From: an uncultured Eubacteriales bacterium
GTDB lineage: Bacteria; Bacillota; Clostridia; Christensenellales; Borkfalkiaceae
Assembly (NCBI GenBank): GCA_902465495.1
Contig: CABQND010000008.1
Coordinates: 1 to 42,520 of the forward strand
Length of the DNA: 42,520 nt
Reading direction: 5' to 3'
The notes under the pieces are model-generated. The model saw only the letters and a program-made list of their open reading frames with translations, was not told where the DNA came from and did no database searches. This document shows positions 26,253-34,838 of this stretch, in pieces. Position numbers and translations under genes: made by a program. Positions within the stretch are counted from its first letter, which is position 1, and every line of letters starts with the position of its first letter.

Positions 26253-26551
26253 GCTTTGTAGCTTCCCCGAATGTCTGCAAACACCTTTTTTGCGGAAACG
26301 ACGCGTTCCGCCTGCATATCCGCATAGCCCTTTTCAAGTTCGGCGTCAAGCTGCTCTCCGCTCATGTTGCCAATATCCAAAGGATGCTCCGGCAGTTTGA
26401 CCTCGAAAGGAAGCCCGCGTTGTAAAATAATTTGCTTATAAAACATGTTGATGGCGCTCGACGCGGGGATCCCCAGCTCTCCCAAAATGATCTCTGCCTG
26501 TTCTTTGACTTCCGGTTCGATCCTTGCATATAAGTTTGCCGATTTTGCCAT
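26249..26551 (-). CDS. RelB/DinJ-family antitoxin
   Basis: A 100-residue protein beginning MAKSANLYARIEPEVKEQAE, followed by ILGELGIPASSAINMFYKQI, the ribbon-helix-helix DNA-binding domain of the RelB/DinJ family. The charged C-terminal half (LPEHPLDIGNMSGEQLDAELEKGYADM) is the toxin-wrapping part. ATG 26551 was chosen behind TTTGGAGGCGTCTT; the frame extends 12 codons upstream without need. It precedes the toxin gene with a 4-base overlap and has its own promoter. The pair lies between the rolling-circle initiator gene and the candidate origin, so it may stabilise the element. Confidence 0.9.
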   Translation of the reverse strand: MAKSANLYARIEPEVKEQAEIILGELGIPASSAINMFYKQIILQRGLPFEVKLPEHPLDIGNMSGEQLDAELEKGYADMQAERVVSAKKVFADIRGSYKA

Positions 26552-26591
26552 AAGACGCCTCCAAATCGTATTTTGTCTTTTATTCACCTAT

Positions 26592-26620
26592 ATTATACAC
26601 GATTGTCCGCACAAATGCAA
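26592..26620 (-). promoter_or_regulatory. Promoter of the toxin-antitoxin pair
   Basis: On the minus strand TTGCAT (26615-26620), a 17-base spacer and a perfect TATAAT (26592-26597) lie about 40 bases before the antitoxin start. The spacer holds the inverted repeat TTGT-CCGC-ACAA, a possible antitoxin operator. Confidence 0.75.
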
Positions 26621-26647
26621 TACATATTCCAAACTTTCTTCAAATTT

Positions 26648-27697
26648 TCAGTTTGCCTTCGGCATTTGACTTATCACCTCTTTGCTTACAGCGCCGACGA
26701 GCACGCCTTCATCCCAGCACAGAAAGTCATCGTATAGAAGCAGCTTCTTATCTTCCAGCCCGAACGGGCATACGACGTCCTCGTCCATGACATCCGAAAC
26801 AAAATACTGCGGCAGGCCTTTGGAATAGACGATTTTCTCGCCCGTCTTTTCCAGATATTTGACGATATACGCTATTGCGCCGCCTATACTCTGCATATCC
26901 AACGGCTCAAAATCGGAGCGCCCGAACTTTTCGTTAAAGTAAGTGTTCTGATGCGTTACTTGCCTGCAGCGCGTGCGAAAGTTATAGTCCTCCATATCCA
27001 GCATCCTGCCCGGCATCGTGCCTTCGGGAATATAGAAGATCCCGTGGAAGTGCAATCGCTTTTTCTTCGGCGACCGCTCCCAAACGCCTATGTACTTCCA
27101 GCCTCTCCGATTGCAGAAATTCCGTAGACAACTTTCCACTCCTGCTTTGAAACTTTCCTCCGTGTGTAGTTCACTGTTGAACGTCAGTGTTACGAAAAAA
27201 TTGAAGTCCTGTAAATTGACTTTCCGCATCATCCTTATACGGCGGGATATCAGATTGCGCAGCTTCCGCTGCATATTGACCTCGACATACGTCTTTGCCT
27301 CCTCTTCCGTCTTGAAATACGGGCGCATCCGTTTGAGGATGGCGGATTTCCGCTTATAGCGCGGCAGGCTCTGATACTTCGCATACAATTCCTCAAACAG
27401 TTCTTTCTTTGTCATGAGCCGATTTTTGGTCGGCTTTTCGGGTAACGTATCCGTTGTTTCCGTGCAATTAGGAACAACATCGTTGACTTCATTTTCTTCT
27501 TCAAGCGGCATAGGCGCGTCCTCAATAGAGGGCGCGCTTTGCTCCGCAGCGGGCTGTTGTGTTTCCTCGGCAACTTCTTCCGTGACGGCGATAACTTCTT
27601 CCTTCAGCTTCTTGCGCGGTCTGTACGGCCGCGTGGTGTGCGGAATGGCGATATAGTGCCCGCCGTCCGAATAGATCTTGCACTTCGGATATGGCAT
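26648..27697 (-). CDS. Rolling-circle replication initiator (HUH endonuclease)
   Basis: A 349-residue protein with all three rolling-circle motifs: motif I FFVTLTFN (167-174), motif II HFHG (216-219, the metal-binding HUH) and motif III AYIVKYLEK with Tyr 277/281 as nucleophile candidates. The N-terminal 90 residues are a basic then acidic linker region. It would nick one strand at the origin and stay bound to the 5' end. Start ATG 27697 follows AAGGAGGAATTT; 14 extra codons upstream were dropped. It is the last gene of the phage-like operon, 53 bases after the Zot-like gene. The candidate origin lies about 900 bases further on. Plasmid, inovirus and microvirus initiators all share this layout; the neighbours favour an inovirus. 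Confidence 0.88.
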   Translation of the reverse strand: MPYPKCKIYSDGGHYIAIPHTTRPYRPRKKLKEEVIAVTEEVAEETQQPAAEQSAPSIEDAPMPLEEENEVNDVVPNCTETTDTLPEKPTKNRLMTKKELFEELYAKYQSLPRYKRKSAILKRMRPYFKTEEEAKTYVEVNMQRKLRNLISRRIRMMRKVNLQDFNFFVTLTFNSELHTEESFKAGVESCLRNFCNRRGWKYIGVWERSPKKKRLHFHGIFYIPEGTMPGRMLDMEDYNFRTRCRQVTHQNTYFNEKFGRSDFEPLDMQSIGGAIAYIVKYLEKTGEKIVYSKGLPQYFVSDVMDEDVVCPFGLEDKKLLLYDDFLCWDEGVLVGAVSKEVISQMPKAN

Positions 27698-27750
27698 AAA
27701 TTCCTCCTTGTGTCGTACAAGGAGCGCCGACAAATACACCTTCCAAACAT

Positions 27751-29877
27751 TTACGCAGAACCGTTGCCGGCGTTCCCGTACAGCGAGTTGATAAAGTAGC
27801 TGTTCTGCATTTTAAGTTCGTCCACAGTTGCTTTCTCCGTAGCGTATTCAATGTAGTCCGTAAGTCCCGTTTTACTCCTTTTTGCCATGTCGTTGAAGTA
27901 GTCCGAAAAACAGTCAGTCGAGAATCGTTTTGCATAGATTTTTGCGTTCATGAGATAATATTTTTTGTTTTCCGTCTTGCCGTCCATCGTGCCGCGCTCT
28001 TTCTCTATCTTCAAAACCGAGTAACCGAAGCGATTGAAAATGCGCAGGTTTCTCCGCCAAAGCCATGCGACAACACTTTTGAGGATATGCACCAGCAAGA
28101 TATTGTCCCCGCGCCTGAAACGGAAGTCATAGTACAACGACAGGAAGCGGTTGAACGCCCATTCGGAGAGCATTTCCTCTATCGTGTAGAACGGCAATGC
28201 AAGCCGCATATCACCGCACGAAGCGATGTTTATGATGTCCGCAAGGTCGCGCGCGTCCGCACCCCAAGACTCCGGTCTTTGCTCATCGGTAAAGACTTTA
28301 ATGAACGGGAAGTTGTCCACGGTAGCGGAGTGCCGGCACATTTTCAGCCACGAGTTGAACAGGTCGTTCTTTTGGTTGGTATCTTCCGCGCCTTTCTTGA
28401 TTTCCCGTAGTTCCAGATTGTTACCGCGCTCCTTGCCTATCTCCGTGATCCCCACCACGCCGAACTCAAAACTGCCTGCTTTCGGGTTATTTTCCAAGAC
28501 CTTTCTGCCGAGGCGCAACACATCGAAATCAAGGATATGCGCGTGCCTGCTTTGAGGCCGTCTGTGCCTCGGGAAGAAGTCCGTGAGCCACATCGGGAAG
28601 TTGCCGTTGTCCGCCATAAGATTGTCCGTGCGGACGGAATAGTTTGCCACGATGAGGCTGCTCTCCAAGACATAGATGAAGTACGCCTGCGCATAGATTT
28701 CCAGCACCTCAAAGAGCCGGCTTATTTTGAGCGAATCGTCAAAAGTGGTACCGTAACGCGCGTAATCGTATCCGTAAAGCTGCGTTTGCGCGTTTCTATG
28801 CCGAATGAACCTTGACCGCTTCAATGCCACCCAAGCCTTGACCGAGGCGAGATTATAGACCGTCCCATGCTCCATACACCGCCGCAGTTCGTCCTCAAAG
28901 GCGATCCATGGGAAGTACGGGAACTTCATGTCGTTCTGCTGCAAAATCTCCAACGCCTTTTGGCGGAACATCACCTCTTGCGACAGCACCATATCCGTAA
29001 TGAGCGTCGTCTTTTTCTTGCCCATTGAACCGCAAGCCATACTGACTATTGGCAGCTCATTGATGAAGCCGCAATTCCTCGCCTCGAAGTGCCGCAGTCT
29101 GTTCAAAGCGATGCTCTTCCGCCAATGGTCAAACAGCAGCCAACAGACGAACGCGATGCACCACCACGGGAAGTGCCGGAAGATGACCTGCAAGTCGATG
29201 AACAGCTTGCACACCTGCACATAGAGATTAGTCACATCGAAGCTCAACACGAAGTAGAAGTAGTACGCGAGAAAGCCCATTACGATACTCGCAGCGTTCA
29301 GGTGGAACGCCCACATCACCGCCCAGAGGATCCATACCGCACGATGCTCCGTGAGAAAGTCCCGATACGACAATACAGTTCGTTTCAACGGCTGATACAG
29401 ACATCGTGAAAATGACTTGAACACTTTCAACGGCACGGTATCTTTGTTGTGCTTGGTGTTGCCGCTCTTGTACAGCCGCCAGATGACCAGCCCCAAAATG
29501 AGCAGGCACGGAAGAATGATAGCCACGACTTTCAGCAGCACGAGCATCACATCTCCGACCTTCGCCCAATAGCCTGCGAAATTCTCTCCGTCTATGAGAA
29601 GCGCAAAGAACGATTTCGACTGTGAAGTGAAGCCCTCAAAGTCCGAAGGGAGCAGAATACTCCAATCCATCACCGACGAATACTCCGTGACGGACGGCAC
29701 GATATTATGCTCTATCCCGAACAGCGTGCAGAAGTAATACCCGACGGACAGTCCGAAGTCTTTGGCGGTCTCGCCGAAGCGTAAGTAGGAGTCTCCGAAC
29801 ACAAACGCGCCGAGCAGGATAAACGCTGCCGTTATAACAATGGTAAGACAGATATTAAATATTCTGCGCCTGTTCAT
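27751..29877 (-). CDS. Membrane-bound Zot/pI-like morphogenesis ATPase
   Basis: A 708-residue protein. The first 250 residues hold about four or five membrane spans (around 8-28, 108-133, 180-212, 236-250). A P-loop-type sequence follows at 283-291 (GSMGKKKTT), where the second Gly of the Walker A consensus is Lys. A beta strand ending in an acidic pair (FGVVGITEIGKERGN, 472-486) fits Walker B, and FIKVFTDEQRPESWGADARDL (525-545) fits the sensor region seen in Zot/pI and FtsK-like ATPases. In inoviruses this protein exports the phage filament. Classical pI has the ATPase first and one span after it; here the order is reversed. The start follows GGAGGTAGTCT and overlaps the small gene before it by 23 bases. 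Confidence 0.65.
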   Translation of the reverse strand: MNRRRIFNICLTIVITAAFILLGAFVFGDSYLRFGETAKDFGLSVGYYFCTLFGIEHNIVPSVTEYSSVMDWSILLPSDFEGFTSQSKSFFALLIDGENFAGYWAKVGDVMLVLLKVVAIILPCLLILGLVIWRLYKSGNTKHNKDTVPLKVFKSFSRCLYQPLKRTVLSYRDFLTEHRAVWILWAVMWAFHLNAASIVMGFLAYYFYFVLSFDVTNLYVQVCKLFIDLQVIFRHFPWWCIAFVCWLLFDHWRKSIALNRLRHFEARNCGFINELPIVSMACGSMGKKKTTLITDMVLSQEVMFRQKALEILQQNDMKFPYFPWIAFEDELRRCMEHGTVYNLASVKAWVALKRSRFIRHRNAQTQLYGYDYARYGTTFDDSLKISRLFEVLEIYAQAYFIYVLESSLIVANYSVRTDNLMADNGNFPMWLTDFFPRHRRPQSRHAHILDFDVLRLGRKVLENNPKAGSFEFGVVGITEIGKERGNNLELREIKKGAEDTNQKNDLFNSWLKMCRHSATVDNFPFIKVFTDEQRPESWGADARDLADIINIASCGDMRLALPFYTIEEMLSEWAFNRFLSLYYDFRFRRGDNILLVHILKSVVAWLWRRNLRIFNRFGYSVLKIEKERGTMDGKTENKKYYLMNAKIYAKRFSTDCFSDYFNDMAKRSKTGLTDYIEYATEKATVDELKMQNSYFINSLYGNAGNGSA

Positions 29878-30007
29878 AGACTACCTCCAAGATCGCCGTG
29901 CTCTCTTCAACGGAAGCCGTTCGGCTACCGGTATAAACCAAGTAGCCGACGACCAATACCGTTACGACCAAGAGGGCAACAGCCAATATTCTCCTGACCG
30001 TTTTCAT
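29855..30007 (-). CDS. 50-residue single-span membrane protein, candidate coat protein
   Basis: The product begins MKTVRRILAVALLVVTVLVV and ends in EVVYEQAQNI: a basic N-terminus, one membrane span (about 6-25) and an acidic C-terminal half with small residues. Its ATG touches the stop codon of the preceding gene and its ribosome site GGAGGTG lies in that gene's end. It overlaps the Zot-like gene by 23 bases. It is the only very small single-span protein of the structural block, so it could be the major or a minor coat protein, but its charge order is the reverse of Ff pVIII. A lysis or accessory membrane role is possible. Confidence 0.7.
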   Translation of the reverse strand: MKTVRRILAVALLVVTVLVVGYLVYTGSRTASVEESTAILEVVYEQAQNI

Positions 30008-32107
30008 TTACACCTCCAATCCGTCCGCATCATCGGGCGGTTTCTGCGTCTGCTTTATAGCAGGTTCTTTCTGCGCCTTCGTTTCCGTTTTCCGCTTTCG
30101 TCGGTTGTCTATCCCCTTGAACAGAGCTGCTATCGCCCTGAACGGCAGGCAGATGAGCCAGAACAGGAATTTGAGGATATACGGTAGCACAGGCAACAGA
30201 ATGATGAGTAAAGCGATGATCAGAAGTACCGCAAGCAGGATCCGCCACCAAGGGATCTCGTCCGGCATCTGCACGGGCGGAGTTATCGCGTTGACGATAT
30301 CCATAGGGCTGGACACAACGGGAATGACCGTATATACGCCGTCCCGGTTGAAGGTGAGCTGGATAATGTCAAAATCGAAGAATACGCTCTCCCAAGCACG
30401 ATACGCCTGTCCGCTCGTATGCTTGTCCGGAAGGATGGTGCGAAGCTCCATGATGTCCACCGCTGCGGAATAGTAGTCCGTAGTGGCGAAACGGAACAGT
30501 ACGACCTGTTTCTTTTCATCGTCCTTGCCGCTGACCGTCGTGGCGTCCTTGAAATAATCTCGGAGCGCCTGCACATCGTTGGCATTGATGAGAAGCCTGT
30601 CCGCAATTTCGTTGTCGCTGCCGTCCAGATCGCTTTCCTGTACAATGCAGATGGGCGAAACGGTCTTGCTTTCCTCTTCGGGAATGCCGCCGAATATTGT
30701 GTCCCACAAGCCCCAATTTACCCAATTATCCCAGAAGGACGGATCAGTCTCCTGCCAGCTTGAAAGTTTCTGCAAGTCCACATCGGCGTCGAAGTCGTAA
30801 TACGAATAGCCTTGCTGTATCCTGCCGAACTCCGTATCCATCTTGCGGTAGTCGTCGATGTCGTCCGCGAACAAGTCTGCGCTTATCGTGCCGTCCTTGA
30901 TGGGCAGCGTGCCGCTGTCAAAGGTCTTGTTGTAGTTTCGTATGTACTCGTACAGCGCATTGCTCTCCACGCCGCCTATGGACACGATGTCCGCATACGG
31001 ATCGTACTCCTCGATGTCGTCCACCTTGAACAGGTAATAGAGTGCAGGAGCGGGAACATGAAGATAACCCGAACCCAAATTCCAGCCCCACTTGGCGATC
31101 ATCATTCCGCCGCCACCGTCTCCCGCATTCTGTCCCAATGCGTAGTGGATCTCTTCGTTATGTTCCGTCATACCGAACTGATCGAAATCGCCCGTCTGTC
31201 TGCCTATCCACGGATACGCTTTGTCATAGAAATCCTGATTGCTCGTCACGACAATGTCTTTGGTCTTGTACTCATACCACTCCGCCTTGATGCACTGTAA
31301 CTTTCCGTAGGTATCGAAGAACCGCTGCGGCACGGCGAAATACACCGTATCGAGCTGATTCTGATACCCCGCACCCTTGCTCGAAGTCTGCGTGCGGTAG
31401 AAGGTGTGCTTGACATCCAGCGTGATGGTTTCGAGATACTCCACCGAACTTTCCAGCGTACTCTTTGCGCCCGCATCCGGACCGTAGCCTGCCGCATAGC
31501 CCGTGAATTTGTATGTGCCGTTCACGGGATACTCGGTCGCGTTGTTCGCTCCGTAAGTCACAAGCTCAATGCCGGAAACATCGTACCTGCGCTCGTTGCT
31601 GTTCACTCTGTCCTTGAAAATCGTTCCGTTTATTTCGCGGTCTACCACCTTGAATTTGTAGAACAGGTTCTTGTAATCGGAATTTTCGGACTTGCTCAAA
31701 AACTTCAGATCAAACTTCGCATAATTGTTCGGTTTGCCCTCGGAGTCATACGACACCGCCATCTGTATTTTGTTGCTCTTGCTGTTCGTGGAGATGTTCA
31801 GCCCTTGCGGATTATACACATAGACATACAGCCCGTAGTTACTTTGCATATTACCCTTGTACGAGTAGCAATACTCCACGAAATTGACGATCTGCGCCTG
31901 ACTGTCCTCGTCATACGGATAGTCTTTCACATCAAATGGCTGCCCGTTCACGGTGGAAGAGGTGAGGTCGTCCATAACATTTGTCTTGTCATAACTCAGT
32001 TCGCTGCCTGCCGCATAAGCGATATCCGGCGCCGCCGAAACGACGACGCCGAACACCATGACTATCGCGATAAGACAGACGAATATCCTTTGCCTTACCG
32101 TGCTCAA
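30008..32107 (-). CDS. Large secreted, C-terminally anchored protein (pIII-like by topology)
   Basis: A 699-residue protein. A signal peptide (residues 1-31, cleavage after AYA) is followed by about 585 extracellular residues rich in Tyr, Asp and Asn with no family I recognise. A hydrophobic block follows (about 620-665, PWWRILLAVLLIIALLIILL and onward) and then a basic cytoplasmic tail (NRRKRKTETKAQK). A signal peptide plus C-terminal anchor is the topology of inovirus pIII, the receptor-binding tip protein. Motifs visible include GDGGGGMMIAKWGWNLGSGYLHVP. It overlaps the gene before it by 4 bases and touches the next one, so it is within a coupled operon. The function is inferred from topology and position only. 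Confidence 0.75.
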   Translation of the reverse strand: MSTVRQRIFVCLIAIVMVFGVVVSAAPDIAYAAGSELSYDKTNVMDDLTSSTVNGQPFDVKDYPYDEDSQAQIVNFVEYCYSYKGNMQSNYGLYVYVYNPQGLNISTNSKSNKIQMAVSYDSEGKPNNYAKFDLKFLSKSENSDYKNLFYKFKVVDREINGTIFKDRVNSNERRYDVSGIELVTYGANNATEYPVNGTYKFTGYAAGYGPDAGAKSTLESSVEYLETITLDVKHTFYRTQTSSKGAGYQNQLDTVYFAVPQRFFDTYGKLQCIKAEWYEYKTKDIVVTSNQDFYDKAYPWIGRQTGDFDQFGMTEHNEEIHYALGQNAGDGGGGMMIAKWGWNLGSGYLHVPAPALYYLFKVDDIEEYDPYADIVSIGGVESNALYEYIRNYNKTFDSGTLPIKDGTISADLFADDIDDYRKMDTEFGRIQQGYSYYDFDADVDLQKLSSWQETDPSFWDNWVNWGLWDTIFGGIPEEESKTVSPICIVQESDLDGSDNEIADRLLINANDVQALRDYFKDATTVSGKDDEKKQVVLFRFATTDYYSAAVDIMELRTILPDKHTSGQAYRAWESVFFDFDIIQLTFNRDGVYTVIPVVSSPMDIVNAITPPVQMPDEIPWWRILLAVLLIIALLIILLPVLPYILKFLFWLICLPFRAIAALFKGIDNRRKRKTETKAQKEPAIKQTQKPPDDADGLEV

Positions 32108-32703
32108 AACTCTATCACCTCCTGATCCAATGTCACTCCCGCCACTTCCTGTAACACGGAGAAATAGAGCGTAACGCTCGCTTTGCCGTTATACGACGTG
32201 ACGATGAGCGCGTACATATCCTCGTAGCCTTTGTCGCTGCAATCGCCGATCTTGTTGTTCGGGTACACCGCACGTAGCACTTCCGTAACGCCGCCTTTGG
32301 GCGTTATCGTGAAAGAGGTTTCCTCGCGCGCTATGTCGAACCCCGCCGTCAGGTCGGTTTCCGCCTGAAAGGAATACACCTGATCGTCCAGAGTGAAGTC
32401 GAAGTCTTTGCCTTCGATGGCGTGAGGGACGACCTTGACGGAATAGCCGCTGACGTCGCCTCCCGCCGAGCCGAAGGTGTACTTTACATCGACGGTGAGC
32501 GGTTTTTCATTGGTGACTTCATAGCCTCCCGCGCTCGTGAGGACATCTTTTCCGTCCACCGAAACGTAGAAGGTCTTGAAATCGCTCGTAAAACCGCCCG
32601 TGAACCTGACGATGACTGCGATCACGCCAGCGACAACAAGCAGAACGAGAATGTACGCGATCACTTTGCCTACGGTTTTTCCTGTTTGCTTGTTCGTGCT
32701 CAT
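32104..32703 (-). CDS. Membrane-anchored Ig-like protein, short paralogue (199 residues)
   Basis: One N-terminal membrane span (about 13-33, IAYILVLLVVAGVIAVIV) after a basic start, then an extracellular beta-rich domain. It aligns with the second domain of the two larger proteins encoded just upstream: GGYEVTNEKPLTVDVKYTFG against YEIGAGNSYTFDITPYNVFG, and the same end pattern. It finishes in AGVTLDQEVIEF, a lone strand that looks like the first strand of a bacterial Ig-like (BIG2) domain. It lacks the first Ig domain of its relatives. It lies in the structural block between those relatives and the pIII-like gene, with a ribosome site GGTGAG. Function unknown; virion or cell-surface protein likely. 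Confidence 0.8.
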   Translation of the reverse strand: MSTNKQTGKTVGKVIAYILVLLVVAGVIAVIVRFTGGFTSDFKTFYVSVDGKDVLTSAGGYEVTNEKPLTVDVKYTFGSAGGDVSGYSVKVVPHAIEGKDFDFTLDDQVYSFQAETDLTAGFDIAREETSFTITPKGGVTEVLRAVYPNNKIGDCSDKGYEDMYALIVTSYNGKASVTLYFSVLQEVAGVTLDQEVIEF

Positions 32704-32711
32704 GGCTCACC

Positions 32712-33785
32712 TCAGAAAGTTACGATGTCGTCCGCCAGCACCACGTTCGTGACCGTCTTGACGGGACGGACTTTGAATGACGTGCTGCCGCCGCTGTTGG
32801 TTTCGGTGACGATGACTTCGTAGTACCAGTTGTCGTCCGTGTACTCGCGGAACTTATTCTCATAGGTGATCATGTTGCCGTTACGCACTGAACTCGTGTA
32901 GTAGCTTTCCAGCGTGCAGTTGACGTTGACGGTCAGCTTGTTGCCGCTCACGGACCAGTCGAACACGCTCGGCTCATACTTGGAAACCGTCGTGACGTCC
33001 GCGATGTTCACGGTCTGTTCCGTGCCTTCTTCCCATGTCTTTCCGTCATTCACCGTGTAATAATACTGTGTTTGTGTCTTGAAGCTGCCGTGTCCTTTCA
33101 CCTCGAAGGTGTAGTTGCATTCCGCTCCCACCGTGCCGAACACATTGTACGGGGTGATGTCGAAGGTGTAAGAATTGCCGGCTCCGATCTCGTAGTAAGT
33201 GCCAAAGCTGCCGCTTTTGAGCGAGAGCGCATCACACGATACGTTTACCGAGGAAGGATTGCCGACGAACAGCACGCGGCAGGTGTCGAAGAACGCTCCT
33301 TCACGGGAAGTGACCGTGACAAGGGCTTCGCCGTCAAACGCCTGCAAACAGGTAAGCTGCGCGGTCGCACTTCCGTCCGAGTCGGGAACAAGCGTCAGAT
33401 AGTCCGAAATGTCCCTTGTTTCTTCGGTATCCAGCCATTCGATAGTCCAGTCCACGGCTTTGTTCTTGGCGTCTTCCGGATAGACATATGCGGTAAGCGT
33501 CTTACTGACAGAACCGTTTGCCGCCGTCACTGCCGCGGAAGCCTGCGAGAGCACGAGCTTCTGAACTTTGACTTCGGCTCCCTGCACGCCGCCGCTCGGA
33601 ACACTTTCCGTGTTGTTGTCTGCGGGCTTGACGGTGGCTTCCACCGAAGTCTGTCCCGATGGGGAAGTCATGTTCGCGCCCAGCACCCCGATACACACGA
33701 CGCACGCGATGAGCAGCAGGGAGAGAAGCAGGATACAGACGACCTGCGGGTTGATGTGCAATTTCTCATTTCTTGCGTTTTTCAT
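32712..33785 (-). CDS. Membrane-anchored Ig-like protein, paralogue 2 (357 residues)
   Basis: A basic N-terminus and one span (about 15-37, VVCILLLSLLLIACVVCIGV) anchor the protein with the C-terminus outside. A linker rich in Ser, Gly and Pro follows, then a BIG2-type domain (about 75-180: QKLVLSQASAAVTAANGSVS and onward to VDWTIEW, TVTSREGAFFDTCRVLFVG), then a second beta domain (about 185-340) and the final strand TNVVLADDIVTF. It is clearly homologous to the next gene upstream (VTAANGSVSKTLTAYVYPED against VTAADNSVSKTITATVLPAT). RBS AAGGAGGGACT. The pair probably arose by tandem duplication. No enzymatic motif is seen. Confidence 0.82.
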   Translation of the reverse strand: MKNARNEKLHINPQVVCILLLSLLLIACVVCIGVLGANMTSPSGQTSVEATVKPADNNTESVPSGGVQGAEVKVQKLVLSQASAAVTAANGSVSKTLTAYVYPEDAKNKAVDWTIEWLDTEETRDISDYLTLVPDSDGSATAQLTCLQAFDGEALVTVTSREGAFFDTCRVLFVGNPSSVNVSCDALSLKSGSFGTYYEIGAGNSYTFDITPYNVFGTVGAECNYTFEVKGHGSFKTQTQYYYTVNDGKTWEEGTEQTVNIADVTTVSKYEPSVFDWSVSGNKLTVNVNCTLESYYTSSVRNGNMITYENKFREYTDDNWYYEVIVTETNSGGSTSFKVRPVKTVTNVVLADDIVTF

Positions 33786-33794
33786 AGTCCCTCC

Positions 33795-34817
33795 TTAAAA
33801 CTGCATCTCGGTCGTATTGACGGAAACGCCCGTGACCACTTCGTCGTCAAAACGGATGTTGAGGACTTTCGTCAGACCGGACGCATTCTCTTTGACCGTA
33901 ACTTTGAAATAGCAATCGTCCACGAAAGAGCGGAACTTGTTGTGGTATGCTCTCGTGCGTCCGCCGTCCATTCTTTGCACGGATTCGTAATAGCTTTCAA
34001 TGGACTTGATGGAGTTCACCGTAAGCACACCATCGGAAAATGTAACGGAAATGAGCGCGTCCTTGATGGAGTCGATGGTGATCGTTTCATCGCTTTCATC
34101 GTACCATTTATCCGTGCCGCTTTGGTTGTAGTGTTCCATGTATCCGACAACGATAGAGCCGACGCCGGAGACTTCACAGGCGATGTCGTTGAACTGGCTC
34201 CCGACCGAACCGAAAGGATTCGTAAGCAAGATATTGAACTTGCTTGCCGTACCGATACCGACATTGTACGCGTCGCCTTCCTTCGCAACGGATGTGTCGA
34301 TGAGTATGTCCGTAGGCATACCGACAAAGGTGATGACGCAGCTTGCCTGATACCCGTTTTCGCGAGTAGTGACGGTAACGAGGATATTGCCCGTGAACGC
34401 TTTCTTGCAGGTAACGGTAGCGGTGGTGCTGCCATTGGAGGAAGGCGTTACGGTAACATACTGCGTAACGTCCTCGCTTTTGCCTTCGTCACCCCATTCG
34501 ACCGTCCAGTCCACATACTTGTTGCTTGCCGTTGCGGGAAGAACCGTGGCGGTAATGGTCTTGCTGACGGAGTTATCTGCCGCAGTCACGGCTTGAGCGC
34601 TCATTTTCAGGGAGATAAACTCCGTGTTGTGCATTGTTGCTTCAAAATCATTGGCTGTCGCTTCCGCACTGACGCCGCCTTCGGTTTCCTCGGTTTTGTC
34701 CGGAGTGGACATGACGAGGGAGGCGATCATCCCTGCGAACAGAACGCCGATGAGCACGAACACGATGATCCATTTCACCGCGTCCGATTTCTTGTGTTCG
34801 TAAAATTCGTTGTTCAT
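33795..34817 (-). CDS. Membrane-anchored Ig-like protein, paralogue 1 (340 residues)
   Basis: Same layout as its downstream neighbour: basic N-terminus, one span (about 14-36, VKWIIVFVLIGVLFAGMIAS), an acidic linker, a BIG2-type domain (about 65-170, with VDWTVEWGDEGKSEDV and LVTVTTRENGYQASCVITFVG), a second beta domain with GSVGSQFNDIACEVSG and VTFSDGVLTVNSIKSIESYY, and a C-terminal single strand VTGVSVNTTEMQF. Two Cys in the first domain could form a disulphide. It is the first gene after the attenuator hairpin and starts behind a strong GGAGGTAAAAC site, so it may be the most highly made member of the set. Its antisense strand is open for 597 codons, which I regard as a shadow. Confidence 0.82.
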   Translation of the reverse strand: MNNEFYEHKKSDAVKWIIVFVLIGVLFAGMIASLVMSTPDKTEETEGGVSAEATANDFEATMHNTEFISLKMSAQAVTAADNSVSKTITATVLPATASNKYVDWTVEWGDEGKSEDVTQYVTVTPSSNGSTTATVTCKKAFTGNILVTVTTRENGYQASCVITFVGMPTDILIDTSVAKEGDAYNVGIGTASKFNILLTNPFGSVGSQFNDIACEVSGVGSIVVGYMEHYNQSGTDKWYDESDETITIDSIKDALISVTFSDGVLTVNSIKSIESYYESVQRMDGGRTRAYHNKFRSFVDDCYFKVTVKENASGLTKVLNIRFDDEVVTGVSVNTTEMQF

Positions 34818-34838
34818 GTTTTACCTCCAAAAAATTTG

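Noticed and set aside
31406..32125. A 239-codon plus-strand open frame opposite the pIII-like gene
   Set aside because: Antisense shadow; low-complexity Val/Arg/His-rich product with no start signal.
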